Below are positions 18,091 to 26,038 of a stretch of 62,328 nucleotides of DNA, in pieces. The DNA comes from SURF-32 sp964648365. GTDB taxonomy: Bacteria > Planctomycetota > Phycisphaerae > UBA1845. The stretch spans positions 1-62,328 of the forward strand of contig CAZYLK010000009.1 of the NCBI GenBank assembly GCA_964648365.1. The letters run 5' to 3'. The translations under genes were made by a program, and so were the position numbers. The notes below the pieces were generated by a model, which searched no databases, was not told the DNA's origin, and saw nothing but the letters and a program-made list of their open reading frames with translations. Each line of letters begins with the position of its first letter. Within the stretch, counting starts at the first letter, position 1.

Positions 18091-18105
18091 CCTGCTCTCG
18101 GTACT

Positions 18106-18190
18106 CACCGGTTACAAACCGGTGCCACATCAGACTCACCGGTTGCAAACCGGCGCCACATCGGACTCACCGGTTGAAAACCGGTGCCAC
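18106..18190. repeat. three palindromic repeats with a 31-base period
   Basis: Copies begin at 18106, 18137 and 18168. Each is CACCGGTTNNAAACCGGYGCCAC, a hairpin with an 8-base arm. The spacers are 8 bases, too short for CRISPR. The array fills the gap between the surface-protein gene and the prepilin-type gene. Confidence 0.92.
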
Positions 18191-18196
18191 ATAAGA

Positions 18197-19198
18197 CTAC
18201 CGCGGGCCGGTCATGGCGGCGGCGAGTTCGGCGGCGTCCGCCAGGTCCACGTCGTCGTCGCCATCCAGGTCCGCCGGGAAGCAGGCGCAGTCTTCCAGTT
18301 GCCCCCCCCCGCTGAAGCAGCCATGCAGCCACGCGGCGTCGGCCAGGTCCACGTCGCCGTCCATATCCAGATCGGCCGCGACGATCTCTCCGGGCGACAC
18401 GTCCGCCAGTGCATCCACCTCGCCGCCATTGCCGGACAGATGCACAAACCGGATGGCATCAAACCCCGACTCCGCCAGGTCGAAACCTGCCCCCCCTCCG
18501 GAAGCACCGTACAGCCGCATCGCCCGCGCGGCCGTCAGCCCGCGGAAGTCATCGAGGTCTAAGGACGGATCCACCGGCCTCGTATAATCCCGCGGGCGAC
18601 CCCAGTCGTGGCTGCACGCATTCCATTCATAGGCATTCGTCGGGAAAAGCCCGTCACCAAACGGGCCGGAGGAATAAGTGTACCATTCGCCGGGATGAGA
18701 GTCGGGATCGCCGATGCCGGACTTGCTGACCGAAACCACAATCGCTTCGTCATGGATGCCGCCGGTCAAGCGCACGGCCTCCATGTCCATGTCCGGCGTG
18801 ACGAACCGGTCGGACGTGAAGAAAGCGTTGCCGAACACGAGCAGGTCGATGCCGTACAAATTGTTCGGATCATCCTCCACCGGCGCATCAAATCGCAACT
18901 TGACGAAGTCGCCGGGATTGAGCCGCAGGACGACCTTCTGTCCGTCCCGTGCCGTCAGATTATAAGAACCGACCACGAGCGAGGTCGTATACTGTGTCTG
19001 ATAGATCGGATCAAAGAACGCCCGTGTCGGCTCGCCCAGCGCCGCCGCCGGGTCGTTGAGCACCGTGCTTCCGTCCAGGTTCGGGCTGTGATCCACGACG
19101 ACCGCCGCCCAGGGTTCGGACGCAGCCGCGGAAGCGTGCGATACGGGAACGAATATGGCCAACAGAATGACAGTCTGAATCAGCGATTGCATATTCAT
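18197..19198 (-). CDS. secreted surface protein (VFGNAF type) with dockerin-like C-terminus
   Basis: 333 aa. A signal peptide (LIQTVILLAIFVPVSHASA) is followed by a ~230-residue domain with FVKLRFDAPVEDDPNN, IDLLVFGNAFF, EAIVVSVSKSG and PGEWYTYSSG. This order resembles a surface-protein domain that I associate with cobalamin-regulated loci of Bacteroidetes (from memory, not searched). The C-terminus has two calcium-loop repeats, DLDMDGDVDLADAAWLHG and DLDGDDDVDLADAAELAA, as in dockerin type I. It lies 42 bases after a secreted propeller-like gene preceded by a B12 riboswitch, so it should be B12-regulated. The ATG at 19192 is an alternative start. Confidence 0.82.
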   Translation of the reverse strand: MNMQSLIQTVILLAIFVPVSHASAAASEPWAAVVVDHSPNLDGSTVLNDPAAALGEPTRAFFDPIYQTQYTTSLVVGSYNLTARDGQKVVLRLNPGDFVKLRFDAPVEDDPNNLYGIDLLVFGNAFFTSDRFVTPDMDMEAVRLTGGIHDEAIVVSVSKSGIGDPDSHPGEWYTYSSGPFGDGLFPTNAYEWNACSHDWGRPRDYTRPVDPSLDLDDFRGLTAARAMRLYGASGGGAGFDLAESGFDAIRFVHLSGNGGEVDALADVSPGEIVAADLDMDGDVDLADAAWLHGCFSGGGQLEDCACFPADLDGDDDVDLADAAELAAAMTGPR

Positions 19199-19240
19199 GC
19201 CCTCTATGGGCGCGGCGGGAAGTCCCCGCAGCGCGAGACC

Positions 19241-20713
19241 TCACTCACATGTGACCTGTACGCCCCGGCCGCAGCCGGTGGGGCTGCTCAAGTCGACGTC
19301 GTGCATGCCGGTCTCCCAGCCGCGCGCGTGCCATTTCGCCTTGCCGCCACTCATAGTGGATCGGAACGGTACGCCATCCACGGTGGCATAGACGATTTCG
19401 CCATCGTGCCCGTCATGTGAGAGTCGCAGCCGGACCTTCACGCGGCCGCCGCCGCGGCATTGCGCCTTCAGCCGCCGCACGTCGTCGCAGGTCACTTCAC
19501 CGGTCACTGCATATACATAGGTATTCGACGTGGCCGAATCGCGGACGAGCATCTCCTGCCGGCTGCGGCTGAACGTCGCGTCATACCAGTTCTGCGGATC
19601 CCCGCCGTCCGGGTCCAGCTTCCGAACGTCGGCGGGATTTTCCGGATCCGCCGGATCGCCCCCGCCCACCGCTTCGGCCACGGCCGCGCCGCTGATCAGT
19701 CCGACATAATCGAGGTCGCCGGTGTCAAAATCGCCCCCGCCGGTGTGCAAGTTTCCATCCTCATCAAACCCGATCGAGGTCGCCGAAAGCACATCGGCCA
19801 CCAGGATGCCCTCTTCCTCAAAGTCGACCACCGGATCGCCATTGAGCACGCCGCTCCATCGCTCATAGGAGAAATACATGATCCAGCCCGTGTCGCTGGG
19901 TTCGGGACCGTTGTAACCGTTGCCGGTAAACAGGTTTCGGTCGTCGTCAAACCCGATGCCCGCGGCAATCGGGCAGTTTTCTATGAGAACTGGGTTCACC
20001 GGCGCTCCAGGCGAACTCTGGGTGTCCAGCAGCGTGACCGTGACGCCTTCCCGGATGCACAGATGCTGAGCGTCGAACCAGTCCGCATCGTAGTGCGCCG
20101 CTGAAAACCACGTTCCGTTCATCCTGCGGATGTCGAAAATGCCCACCCTTCCCGCGCTGTTTCCAACAGCGAATGCGTCGCCGTCCGGCCGCATCCGTAT
20201 GAACGCCGGAAACAGCACCGGCGCGCCCTCGCCGGTCAGCGGTCCGAGCAGTTTGAATCGCCGGGATCCCGGCGCTGTTTCGAGATAGACATCGTTGGCG
20301 GCGAGGAACAAAACCCGCCCGTCCGGCGCGGCGTCAAACGCATCCTGGAATGCGCCCCCCGTCGGCGTTGCATAGTGTCCAACGGGTGTGTAGCCGTCGA
20401 AGCTGTTCTGTGCGGCGGACGGCGGCGCGGAAAGCAGACCGCACAACAAACCAAGTGTCGGCGCGAGGGTCAGCGGGCGGCATCTGTGATTGTTGTACGC
20501 ACGCGCGGCATGCCGATACAAAGGGTGCGGGTTCTCGGCCGAAGAAACCCCGGCATGAACGCCGCGGCTCTGAATGGGGCCTGCGATTCCGACCAGTGCA
20601 ACCCCGGCATGAATGCCGGGGCTCTGGGTAGCGCGGCGACCATCACCACCGCCGTGACGTCGCCCCTCTTTCCTGACTCCCTGACTCCCTGACGCCCTGA
20701 TTCCCTTCTTCAT
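19241..20713 (-). CDS. secreted propeller-like protein under a B12 riboswitch
   Basis: About 490 aa. The ATG at 20713 has AAGGAG eight bases upstream. The first ~85 residues are largely translated dispersed repeats, then comes a signal-peptide-like stretch (LTLAPTLGLLCGLLSAPPSA). The body has repeated strand-turn units (AFDAAPDGRVLFLAANDVYL; FIRMRPDGDAFAVGNSAGRV; TSIGFDEDGNLHTGGG), suggesting a beta-propeller. The last ~83 residues are a Cys-containing domain (CDDVRRLKAQCRGGGRVKV to the end) shared with the BNR protein at 35304-37061. The long N-terminus raises the possibility that the true start is further in. No certain family; a cobalamin-binding role is inferred from the riboswitch only. 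Confidence 0.75.
   Translation of the reverse strand: MKKGIRASGSQGVRKEGRRHGGGDGRRATQSPGIHAGVALVGIAGPIQSRGVHAGVSSAENPHPLYRHAARAYNNHRCRPLTLAPTLGLLCGLLSAPPSAAQNSFDGYTPVGHYATPTGGAFQDAFDAAPDGRVLFLAANDVYLETAPGSRRFKLLGPLTGEGAPVLFPAFIRMRPDGDAFAVGNSAGRVGIFDIRRMNGTWFSAAHYDADWFDAQHLCIREGVTVTLLDTQSSPGAPVNPVLIENCPIAAGIGFDDDRNLFTGNGYNGPEPSDTGWIMYFSYERWSGVLNGDPVVDFEEEGILVADVLSATSIGFDEDGNLHTGGGDFDTGDLDYVGLISGAAVAEAVGGGDPADPENPADVRKLDPDGGDPQNWYDATFSRSRQEMLVRDSATSNTYVYAVTGEVTCDDVRRLKAQCRGGGRVKVRLRLSHDGHDGEIVYATVDGVPFRSTMSGGKAKWHARGWETGMHDVDLSSPTGCGRGVQVTCE
20545..20704. repeat. dispersed repeats inside the 5' end of the propeller-like gene
   Basis: 20545-20573 and 20599-20627 are copies of the CCCCGGCATGAA(T/C)GCCG element; 20672-20704 is a run of GACTCCCT / GACGCCCT units. 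All lie between the ATG at 20713 and the hydrophobic segment, so they are translated if that start is used. Confidence 0.85.
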
Positions 20714-20772
20714 ACGGACTCTCCTTCGCCGGCGACCCAGTCCACGGAGTCCACCGGCGACAACGAGAAATG

Positions 20773-20792
20773 AAAAATCCCGGCGCGCCGGG
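20773..20792 (-). terminator. rho-independent terminator downstream of the B12 riboswitch
   Basis: 20779-20792 is the palindrome CCCGGCGCGCCGGG, followed on the minus strand by ATTTTT. It stands between the aptamer and the ribosome site of the propeller-like gene, about 60 bases before the ATG, so the riboswitch probably acts by transcription termination. Confidence 0.75.
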
Positions 20793-20920
20793 CGGGCACG
20801 TCGGGACCGGAGAGTCTGTATCTTCCGCAAGCGGCGAGGCGACCCCTTCAACGCGGGCGCGCACTGCTGGCGGACCGGCCGCGACGCTCAACCCAATACC
20901 CGAAGCGCCACAACACACAT

Positions 20921-21131
20921 CCGATCGCGGGCAGGTCTTCTGACTTACGGATCATCCTACTGGCCGCATCCTTCTCCATCCGGCCCGGCCTCTTCCGAAA
21001 AAAAAGCCCGGCGGCGGATGAATGGATCACGCGCGGCGTTCGTCCCCGATCACAGCGGCGGGTCCGCGGTGGATTTGCACCACCTTCCCTTTTCACCCGG
21101 GCAGGCGAAACGCCCGGGAACCTGCGATCAG
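20921..21131 (-). ncRNA. cobalamin (B12) riboswitch
   Basis: On the minus strand the aptamer has the conserved core GGTGGTGCAAATCCACCGCG (21074-21093), then GACCCGCCGCTGTGA, and ends with the B12 box AGTCAGAAGACCTGCC (20945-20930). A P1 stem closes it: 21131-21124 (CTGATCGC) pairs with 20928-20921 (GCGATCGG). A GGGCG/CGCCC-type arm precedes the core. It binds adenosylcobalamin or a related form and normally switches off B12 uptake or synthesis genes. Here the next gene encodes a secreted propeller-like protein. Confidence 0.96.
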
Positions 21132-21182
21132 CATCATCATGAACTTGTCGAAGAGCGGCGACGGTTGACCGTCACGTATCGG

Positions 21183-21210
21183 AATCTACCAGCGAAGATG
21201 GGCGTGTCAA
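21183..21210 (-). promoter_or_regulatory. sigma-70-type promoter of the B12 locus
   Basis: On the minus strand TTGACA (21210-21205), 16 bases, TAGATT (21188-21183). It would start transcription around 21175, some 45 bases before the riboswitch P1 stem. Confidence 0.65.
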
Positions 21211-21372
21211 GTGTCGGCGCCGGCGGCTGTGTGGCACGGGCATCCTGGCCGTGATTTCGATCGGCGGCTGATACGCACAGGGTGCTGAGTCAGCACATCA
21301 GCGGCGAGAGTCTTGCAGAACGGAATCACGGGCTGGAAGCCCGTACCGCGCGGGCCGCGTGACGCGCGATGG

Positions 21373-22572
21373 TCAGGTCTTTTTCTCGTAGAGATACGCC
21401 GCCGGCTCGCGCCGGTTGCGGCCGTCGGCGAAGACGGCGTAGTTGCCGCCGGACCAGATCGACGCCGCCCCGTGCCGCCCGTCCTTGGCGACGGCGTAGA
21501 ACTTCACGTCGAAGTTGGGCCGGCCTTTCTCGTCGCGCAGGCGGTCGATCCGGGTGCAGTCGGCGATCCGCTTGGCGGCGTGCAGGCACGCTTCCTGCGG
21601 CGACATGCCGTGCCGCATCGCCTCGACGACCGTGTGCGCGCCGCAGATCTGGATCACCGCTTCGCCGCGACCGGTGCTGCCGGCCGCGCCGACTTCGTTG
21701 TCGACGTACAGCCCCGCGCCGATGATCGGCGAGTCGCCGACCCGGCCGGGGATCTTGTAGCTCAGGCCGCTCGTCGTGGTCACGCCCGCCAGGTCGCCGC
21801 CGGCCGTGACGGCGCAACAGTTGATCGTGCCGTAGGTGTGCAGCACGCCGTGGCGATCGAGGTGCATCTCGCCGTCCATCCCCCGGCCGGGACGCCGGGC
21901 ATCGGACTGGGCGCCGCCGCCGCTCGCGCTCGCGTCTTCACCGTTGCCGTTCACGTCGCCGGCTTTCGGCGGCGATATCCAGTCGTCGTCGTCCGAGTGC
22001 CGTTCTTTCCACTTGAGCCATATCTCGCGGGCCTTGTCGGTCAGCAGGTTGACCTCTTCGAAGCCGTGGGCACGGGCGAACCGCAGCGCCCCTTCGCCGA
22101 CGATCAGCACGTGATCGGTCCGCTCCATCACCAGCCGCGCGACCCGCGACGGCGTCTTGATGTTGCGCAGAGCGGCCACCGCGCCGGCTTGATGCGTGGG
22201 GCCGTACATCACGCACGAGTCCAGTTCGACCACGCCGTCCTCGTTCGGCAGGCCGCCGTAGCCGACGCTGTGATCGTTGGGATCTTCCTCGACGATGTTC
22301 ACGCCTGCGATGACCGCCGTAAGCGGATCCTCGCCTGCGAGGAGCATGGCCATGGCCTTCTCGGTTGCAGGCAGTCCGTTGCCGCTGGCGACAACCACCG
22401 GCCGGCTCGCGGCCGCGCCGCCTCCGCCCGTCTGCCCCGGCCGCGGCGCCGGCATGCCCATCGAACCCGAGCCATCCGCCGCGGCCGACGCCGCCAGTGC
22501 CGGCGCCACGCCCCCCGCCACCGCGGCCGTAGCGGTCGTACTCAGAAACTGCCTGCGTGAAACATCCGACAT
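21373..22572 (-). CDS. Tat-exported glycosylasparaginase (Ntn-hydrolase asparaginase)
   Basis: 399 aa from the ATG at 22572 (GGGAG upstream; the frame is open to 22761). The N-terminus MSDVSRRQFLSTTATAAVAG is a twin-arginine signal. The enzyme cleaves the GlcNAc-Asn bond of degraded glycoproteins. It is made as a precursor that cuts itself before the catalytic Thr, here T249 in YGTINCCAV; GRVGDSPIIGAGLYVDNEVG and GAAGSTGRGE are the family's substrate-pocket stretches. An insert of about 40 Gly/Asp/Ser-rich residues lies before the cut site. Divergent from the ADP-ribosylglycohydrolase gene. Confidence 0.92.
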   Translation of the reverse strand: MSDVSRRQFLSTTATAAVAGGVAPALAASAAADGSGSMGMPAPRPGQTGGGGAAASRPVVVASGNGLPATEKAMAMLLAGEDPLTAVIAGVNIVEEDPNDHSVGYGGLPNEDGVVELDSCVMYGPTHQAGAVAALRNIKTPSRVARLVMERTDHVLIVGEGALRFARAHGFEEVNLLTDKAREIWLKWKERHSDDDDWISPPKAGDVNGNGEDASASGGGAQSDARRPGRGMDGEMHLDRHGVLHTYGTINCCAVTAGGDLAGVTTTSGLSYKIPGRVGDSPIIGAGLYVDNEVGAAGSTGRGEAVIQICGAHTVVEAMRHGMSPQEACLHAAKRIADCTRIDRLRDEKGRPNFDVKFYAVAKDGRHGAASIWSGGNYAVFADGRNRREPAAYLYEKKT

Positions 22573-22894
22573 GACGCACACTCCCGAGCCAAAGCACCCG
22601 CATCGACCAGGCCGCCAGCGCTTCGACTCCGCTGACGACGACCCCGCCCGCGGGATTGTCAGCGGTTGGCCGCGGATTGTCCATCGGGAGGATGAATCGA
22701 CCGCAGATGAACGCGGATGGAAGAGGCGTCGGCCGTCGTCGACCGTGGCGGCATTACCCACAACGCCGGCTGTTCACCACCATGGTTCGGTGGAGCGCGG
22801 TGCAGTCGTGGCGTACTATGGCGGCCGTGGTCTGAGCGTTGAACACCGGCTATTCGTATTCTCAGGCTCGACAGTCCGCTCGTCAGGTTCGGCC
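22573..22894. other. 322-base divergent spacer with one dispersed repeat
   Basis: It separates the glycosylasparaginase and ADP-ribosylglycohydrolase genes. 22701-22726 is a copy of the CCGCAGATGAACGCGGATGG repeat that also flanks 23850-24195. No gene seen. Confidence 0.7.
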
Positions 22895-23800
22895 ATGAAC
22901 CTATGCGAAGACGCGATCCTCGGATGTCTGGCCGGCGGCGCCATCGGTGACGCGATGGGCGGACCGTACGAGGGGACGGCGGGACCGATCCGGGTCGAAC
23001 GGACTGATCCGGCCGAACTCGCGCTTTCCGATGACACGGAACTGACGCTGGCAACCTGCGAGGGAATCATCGCGGCGGGGCGGCCCGACCCGGCATCGAT
23101 CGCCGACGCCTTCGTCCGATGGTATCGGGAGCGGCGGCTGGTCGGGCTCGGCGCCAGTACGCTGAAGGCACTGGAAGACCTGAACGCCGGATGCCACTGG
23201 GCGCTTTCGGGCCGGAAGGGTGAAATGGCCGCCGGAAACGGCGCGGCCATGCGCATCGCGCCGCTGGCGTTCTTGCTTGATCCGGGCCGCGACGAAGACC
23301 GCCGCACCGTTCGCGACGTGTGCCGCATCACCCATCACAACGACGAAGCCTATGCCGGCGCGCTGGCGGTGATCGCGGCTATTCGCGCGGGGCTGGTGGA
23401 ACCGATCGACCACGCCCGCACGCTGCTGCCCGCCATCGTCCGAAGCCTGCCCGACAGCCGCGTTCGCGATACGTTGAATGAGATGATCGCGGCGGGGCCG
23501 ACGCTGAGCGTCGCGGCCGCGGCCACGCGCTTCGGCTGCTCCGGGTTCGTGGCCGAGTCCGTCCCGCTGGCCCTGCTGGGCGCGGACCGGCTGAGCGACC
23601 TCGGCTTCGCGACGATGCTGGCGGAACTGATCGCGGCCGGCGGTGATACGGACACGATCGCGTCGATGGCGGGACAGATCGCAGGAGCGCGGCTGGGCTG
23701 GAAGGGTCTGCCCGCTGAGTGGAAGGCTCATGTGCCTGAGTTGGACGCAATCCGGAGCCGCGCGCAGCAACTGGCCGCGCTGGTGCCTGGCAGTTGGTGA
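22895..23800 (+). CDS. ADP-ribosylglycohydrolase (DraG/ARH family)
   Basis: 301 aa from the ATG at 22895; the frame is open from 22277 but only this part resembles the family. It opens with AILGCLAGGAIGDAMGGPYE; the metal-binding motif is SDDTE (residues 45-49; TDDT in most members), and the second is AAGGDTDTIASMAGQIAGAR near residue 250. These Asp residues bind the two Mg ions that remove ADP-ribose from proteins or small molecules. No DraT-like transferase or nitrogenase gene is nearby, so the substrate is open. The ribosome site is weak. Confidence 0.92.
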   Translation: MNLCEDAILGCLAGGAIGDAMGGPYEGTAGPIRVERTDPAELALSDDTELTLATCEGIIAAGRPDPASIADAFVRWYRERRLVGLGASTLKALEDLNAGCHWALSGRKGEMAAGNGAAMRIAPLAFLLDPGRDEDRRTVRDVCRITHHNDEAYAGALAVIAAIRAGLVEPIDHARTLLPAIVRSLPDSRVRDTLNEMIAAGPTLSVAAAATRFGCSGFVAESVPLALLGADRLSDLGFATMLAELIAAGGDTDTIASMAGQIAGARLGWKGLPAEWKAHVPELDAIRSRAQQLAALVPGSW

Positions 23801-24206
23801 CCGCGCACCCGGCCCTTCCGGCGTGATGCACTGGGGCAGAGTTTATGAACCGCAGATGAATGCGGATGAACGCGGATGGAAGAAGAAGGATGCATGGGCC
23901 GTTGTCGGGGCAGAGGCACCTTCAATGGCGAACGGGTTATCGTGGTGTGTCGCGCCTGGGTTCGTCCCGGCGAGAACCGAGTCAGCCAATCCGCGACGCA
24001 ACTCCGTCCGCGACGCGCAGGCCGCTCGTCGCGCGACGGCCGGCGTCATCTGAACCGAAGCTCCGCGCGGGCGACGGTTAATCGCGCGGAATCCACCTAC
24101 TCCAGAGCGGAAGCGCCCGCGGCTCGCTGGAAGCGTCTGATCTCGCGCCAGCATTCCGGCCTTCTTATCCGCGTTCATCCGCGTTCATCTGCGGTTGATT
24201 TCTCCT
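23801..24206. other. 406-base non-coding stretch bounded by inverted repeats
   Basis: 23850-23889 (CCGCAGATGAATGCGGATGA and on) and 24160-24195 (its reverse complement with few changes) form an inverted pair about 270 bases apart. The open frame between them on the minus strand is built from the repeats and has no family resemblance. It could be a MITE-like element or just two repeat copies. Confidence 0.65.
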
Positions 24207-25004
24207 TCAACTACTCGCCGACCGGTACCATCGCAGCGCCAGCCGCATGACCACCGTCGACAGCGCCAGCAGGGCCAGACCCGCCAGAAGCACGTGAACT
24301 ACCATCCGCGGCTCGAACGTGCGCACCATCACGTTAGCCGGCAGGTTGGAGACCATCAGCACCGGCACGACGAACACCAGAAAGAAAAAAAGCACCCCGC
24401 CCAGGAAGCGGCGGTAGATCTCCGCCGGGTAGCGCGCGAGGCTGACCGTGTAGAACCACAGCCCCTCGATGCCCGTCTGGCGGATGAGCCAGACGCTGGT
24501 GATCGCGAACATGAACAGCAGCGCGTACAGGATCATCACGCCGCCGAAGATCAGCACCCCGTAGAGCAATCCCTGGCCCAGCGTCACGCTCTGTCCGCTC
24601 GAGATCAGCGCATAACCGCAAATTCCCAGCGCGGCCGGGATGTTGGCGAAGGACGAGTAATCAAGCCGCTCGAAGCTCAGCAGAAACTGGGCATTGGCCG
24701 GGCGGACCAGGACGAAATCGAGGTTGCCCGTACGAACCAGTTCGCTGACCCGCCAGCAGTTCCCCCAGAAAAACGCTTCGAAAATGCTGGTGATCAGCAG
24801 GTGCGTGCCGGTCAGGAACAGGTACTGATGATGCGTCCAGCCGCGCACGTCGCCGGTGTTGGCGTAGATGACCTCGATGAAGATCAGCATCATCACGATC
24901 CAGCCCAGCTCCGCGGCCGCATTGATGATGAAGTGCCAGCGAAACGTCATCTCGCGAATGAGGCTGTTGCGCCAGAAAGTGCGGATGATGCGGAGGTAAC
25001 GCAT
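24207..25004 (-). CDS. ABC-2 type transporter permease
   Basis: 265 aa, starting MRYLRIIRTFWRNSLIREM. About six membrane segments (ELGWIVMMLIFIEVIYA; ILYALLFMFAITSVWLI; LGGVLFFFLVFVVPVLMVS; LLAGLALLALSTVVMRLAL). The pattern and the RTGNLDFVLVRPANAQF and GLWFYTVSLARYPAEIYRR stretches fit the ABC2_membrane_6 (DUF990) permeases, which normally work with a second permease and an ATPase. Neither partner is next to it here. Upstream at 25008-25040 is a short tandem repeat, and no ribosome site is visible, so the start is provisional. Confidence 0.85.
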   Translation of the reverse strand: MRYLRIIRTFWRNSLIREMTFRWHFIINAAAELGWIVMMLIFIEVIYANTGDVRGWTHHQYLFLTGTHLLITSIFEAFFWGNCWRVSELVRTGNLDFVLVRPANAQFLLSFERLDYSSFANIPAALGICGYALISSGQSVTLGQGLLYGVLIFGGVMILYALLFMFAITSVWLIRQTGIEGLWFYTVSLARYPAEIYRRFLGGVLFFFLVFVVPVLMVSNLPANVMVRTFEPRMVVHVLLAGLALLALSTVVMRLALRWYRSASS

Positions 25005-25007
25005 GGG

Positions 25008-25040
25008 GGAGGAATGGCGAATGTCGAATGGCGAATAACG
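25008..25040. repeat. short GAATGGC/GAATGTC tandem repeat
   Basis: Directly upstream of the permease start codon: units of the form CGAATGGCGAATGTCGAATG. It resembles the reverse complement of the 12316-12357 patch. Confidence 0.7.
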
Positions 25041-25243
25041 AATGAAGAGAACACGCACTCGTCAGCCGCCACGCTGCGTTGCTTTCTGCAGGACCATCTC
25101 CTCGAAGCGCGGGTGCCTGCGCTCTCCTTGGGAGACGTCAACTCACACGCGCGCCATTATTCTCACGCGTCCCACCGCCGCTTCAGGGCGCGGACGGCAG
25201 CACGTTGAGGACGTCGCGAGCGGCGTCAGAATGAAGCGCCCCG

Positions 25244-25621
25244 TCATCGTCGCCGCTTCTTCCGACGAGGCTTCGAGTCAGCGCCGGCCGCCTCCAGGCG
25301 GGCTCTCAAACGGGCGAAATACTCCTCGCCGTCGACAAACTCCCCCCGTCGCGCCTCGTCGACTCCCTCGCGAATCTTGGCCTGCAACGCTTGGCGGGCT
25401 CTGTCCAGCAGCGCGGGAGAGAGGCGATCCCGTTCTTCCGGCGTCAGCCCTTCCGCGAGCCACTTTTCGAGCAGCCGAGCGTCCTCTTCGCGCTGAAGCA
25501 GACGCAGACCGTCGCGCACGACCTCGCTGGCAGACGCGTATCGCCCCGATTCCACCAGGCGCGCGACAAGGGCATCCTGCTCGTCCGTCAGCGACACGTT
25601 TCGAGTATTCGTCGCGGGCAT
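25244..25621 (-). CDS. ParD/CopG-type antitoxin with long C-terminus, no adjacent ParE downstream
   Basis: 125 aa from the ATG at 25621. The ribbon-helix-helix region (NVSLTDEQDALVARLVESGR, YASASEVVRDGLRLLQREED) is typical of ParD antitoxins, which bind their own promoter and a ParE toxin. The protein is longer than the ~80 aa norm, with an Arg/Lys-rich end (GADSKPRRKKRRR). No toxin follows; the nearest ParE-like gene lies upstream and belongs with a Phd-type antitoxin. It may be an orphan or cross-talking antitoxin. Confidence 0.8.
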   Translation of the reverse strand: MPATNTRNVSLTDEQDALVARLVESGRYASASEVVRDGLRLLQREEDARLLEKWLAEGLTPEERDRLSPALLDRARQALQAKIREGVDEARRGEFVDGEEYFARLRARLEAAGADSKPRRKKRRR

Positions 25622-25711
25622 GACTGAACTGTAGCATCGCCGCCGCCGGATGTCAATTCTTGCCACCCTCAGGACTCGGGGCGTCAGAATGATCCCGGCA
25701 TCGGCGAATGC

Positions 25712-26038
25712 TCAAATCCCTTCTGGCGGAACGATCTCATCAGCGCGCATCTGCCTGCGAGCGCCATGTCGAACGTGAAGCACCGCCACGACGTCCTTCA
25801 TGATCGTAAACAGTGCCCGATATTGCCCGTGCGTAAGCTGGCGGATTTCGAATTCGGACAACTCGCTTTCCGCGGCGAGCGTACAACGCTCCGGCATCGT
25901 CGCGAGCGAGTTCAATGCCGCGTGCAAGCCGGCCTGCCAGCGTGCCGCGGCCGGCGGCGAGAGTTGATGGATGTAGCGGTAAGCATCGTCGATGTCCGCC
26001 TCAGCCGGCCCGGTGAGCATCAAGCGGTAGCGCTTCAT
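25712..26038 (-). CDS. RelE/ParE-family toxin
   Basis: 108 aa. YRLMLTGPAEADIDDAYRYI, then SLATMPERCTLAAESE and RQLTHGQYRALFTIMKDVVA with VLHVRHGARR are the ParE/RelE fold landmarks. ParE toxins poison gyrase and RelE toxins cut mRNA; the sequence alone does not settle which. It starts right after the stop of the Phd-type antitoxin gene (no gap), the standard toxin-antitoxin arrangement. Confidence 0.88.
   Translation of the reverse strand: MKRYRLMLTGPAEADIDDAYRYIHQLSPPAAARWQAGLHAALNSLATMPERCTLAAESELSEFEIRQLTHGQYRALFTIMKDVVAVLHVRHGARRQMRADEIVPPEGI

Noticed and set aside
18106..18190. Possible short CRISPR array
   Set aside because: Spacers are only 8 bases, the repeats are palindromic and occur singly elsewhere, and no cas gene is present.
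23843..24178. 111-codon frame between inverted repeats as a small gene
   Set aside because: Both ends are translated repeat sequence and the middle has no family resemblance or ribosome site.
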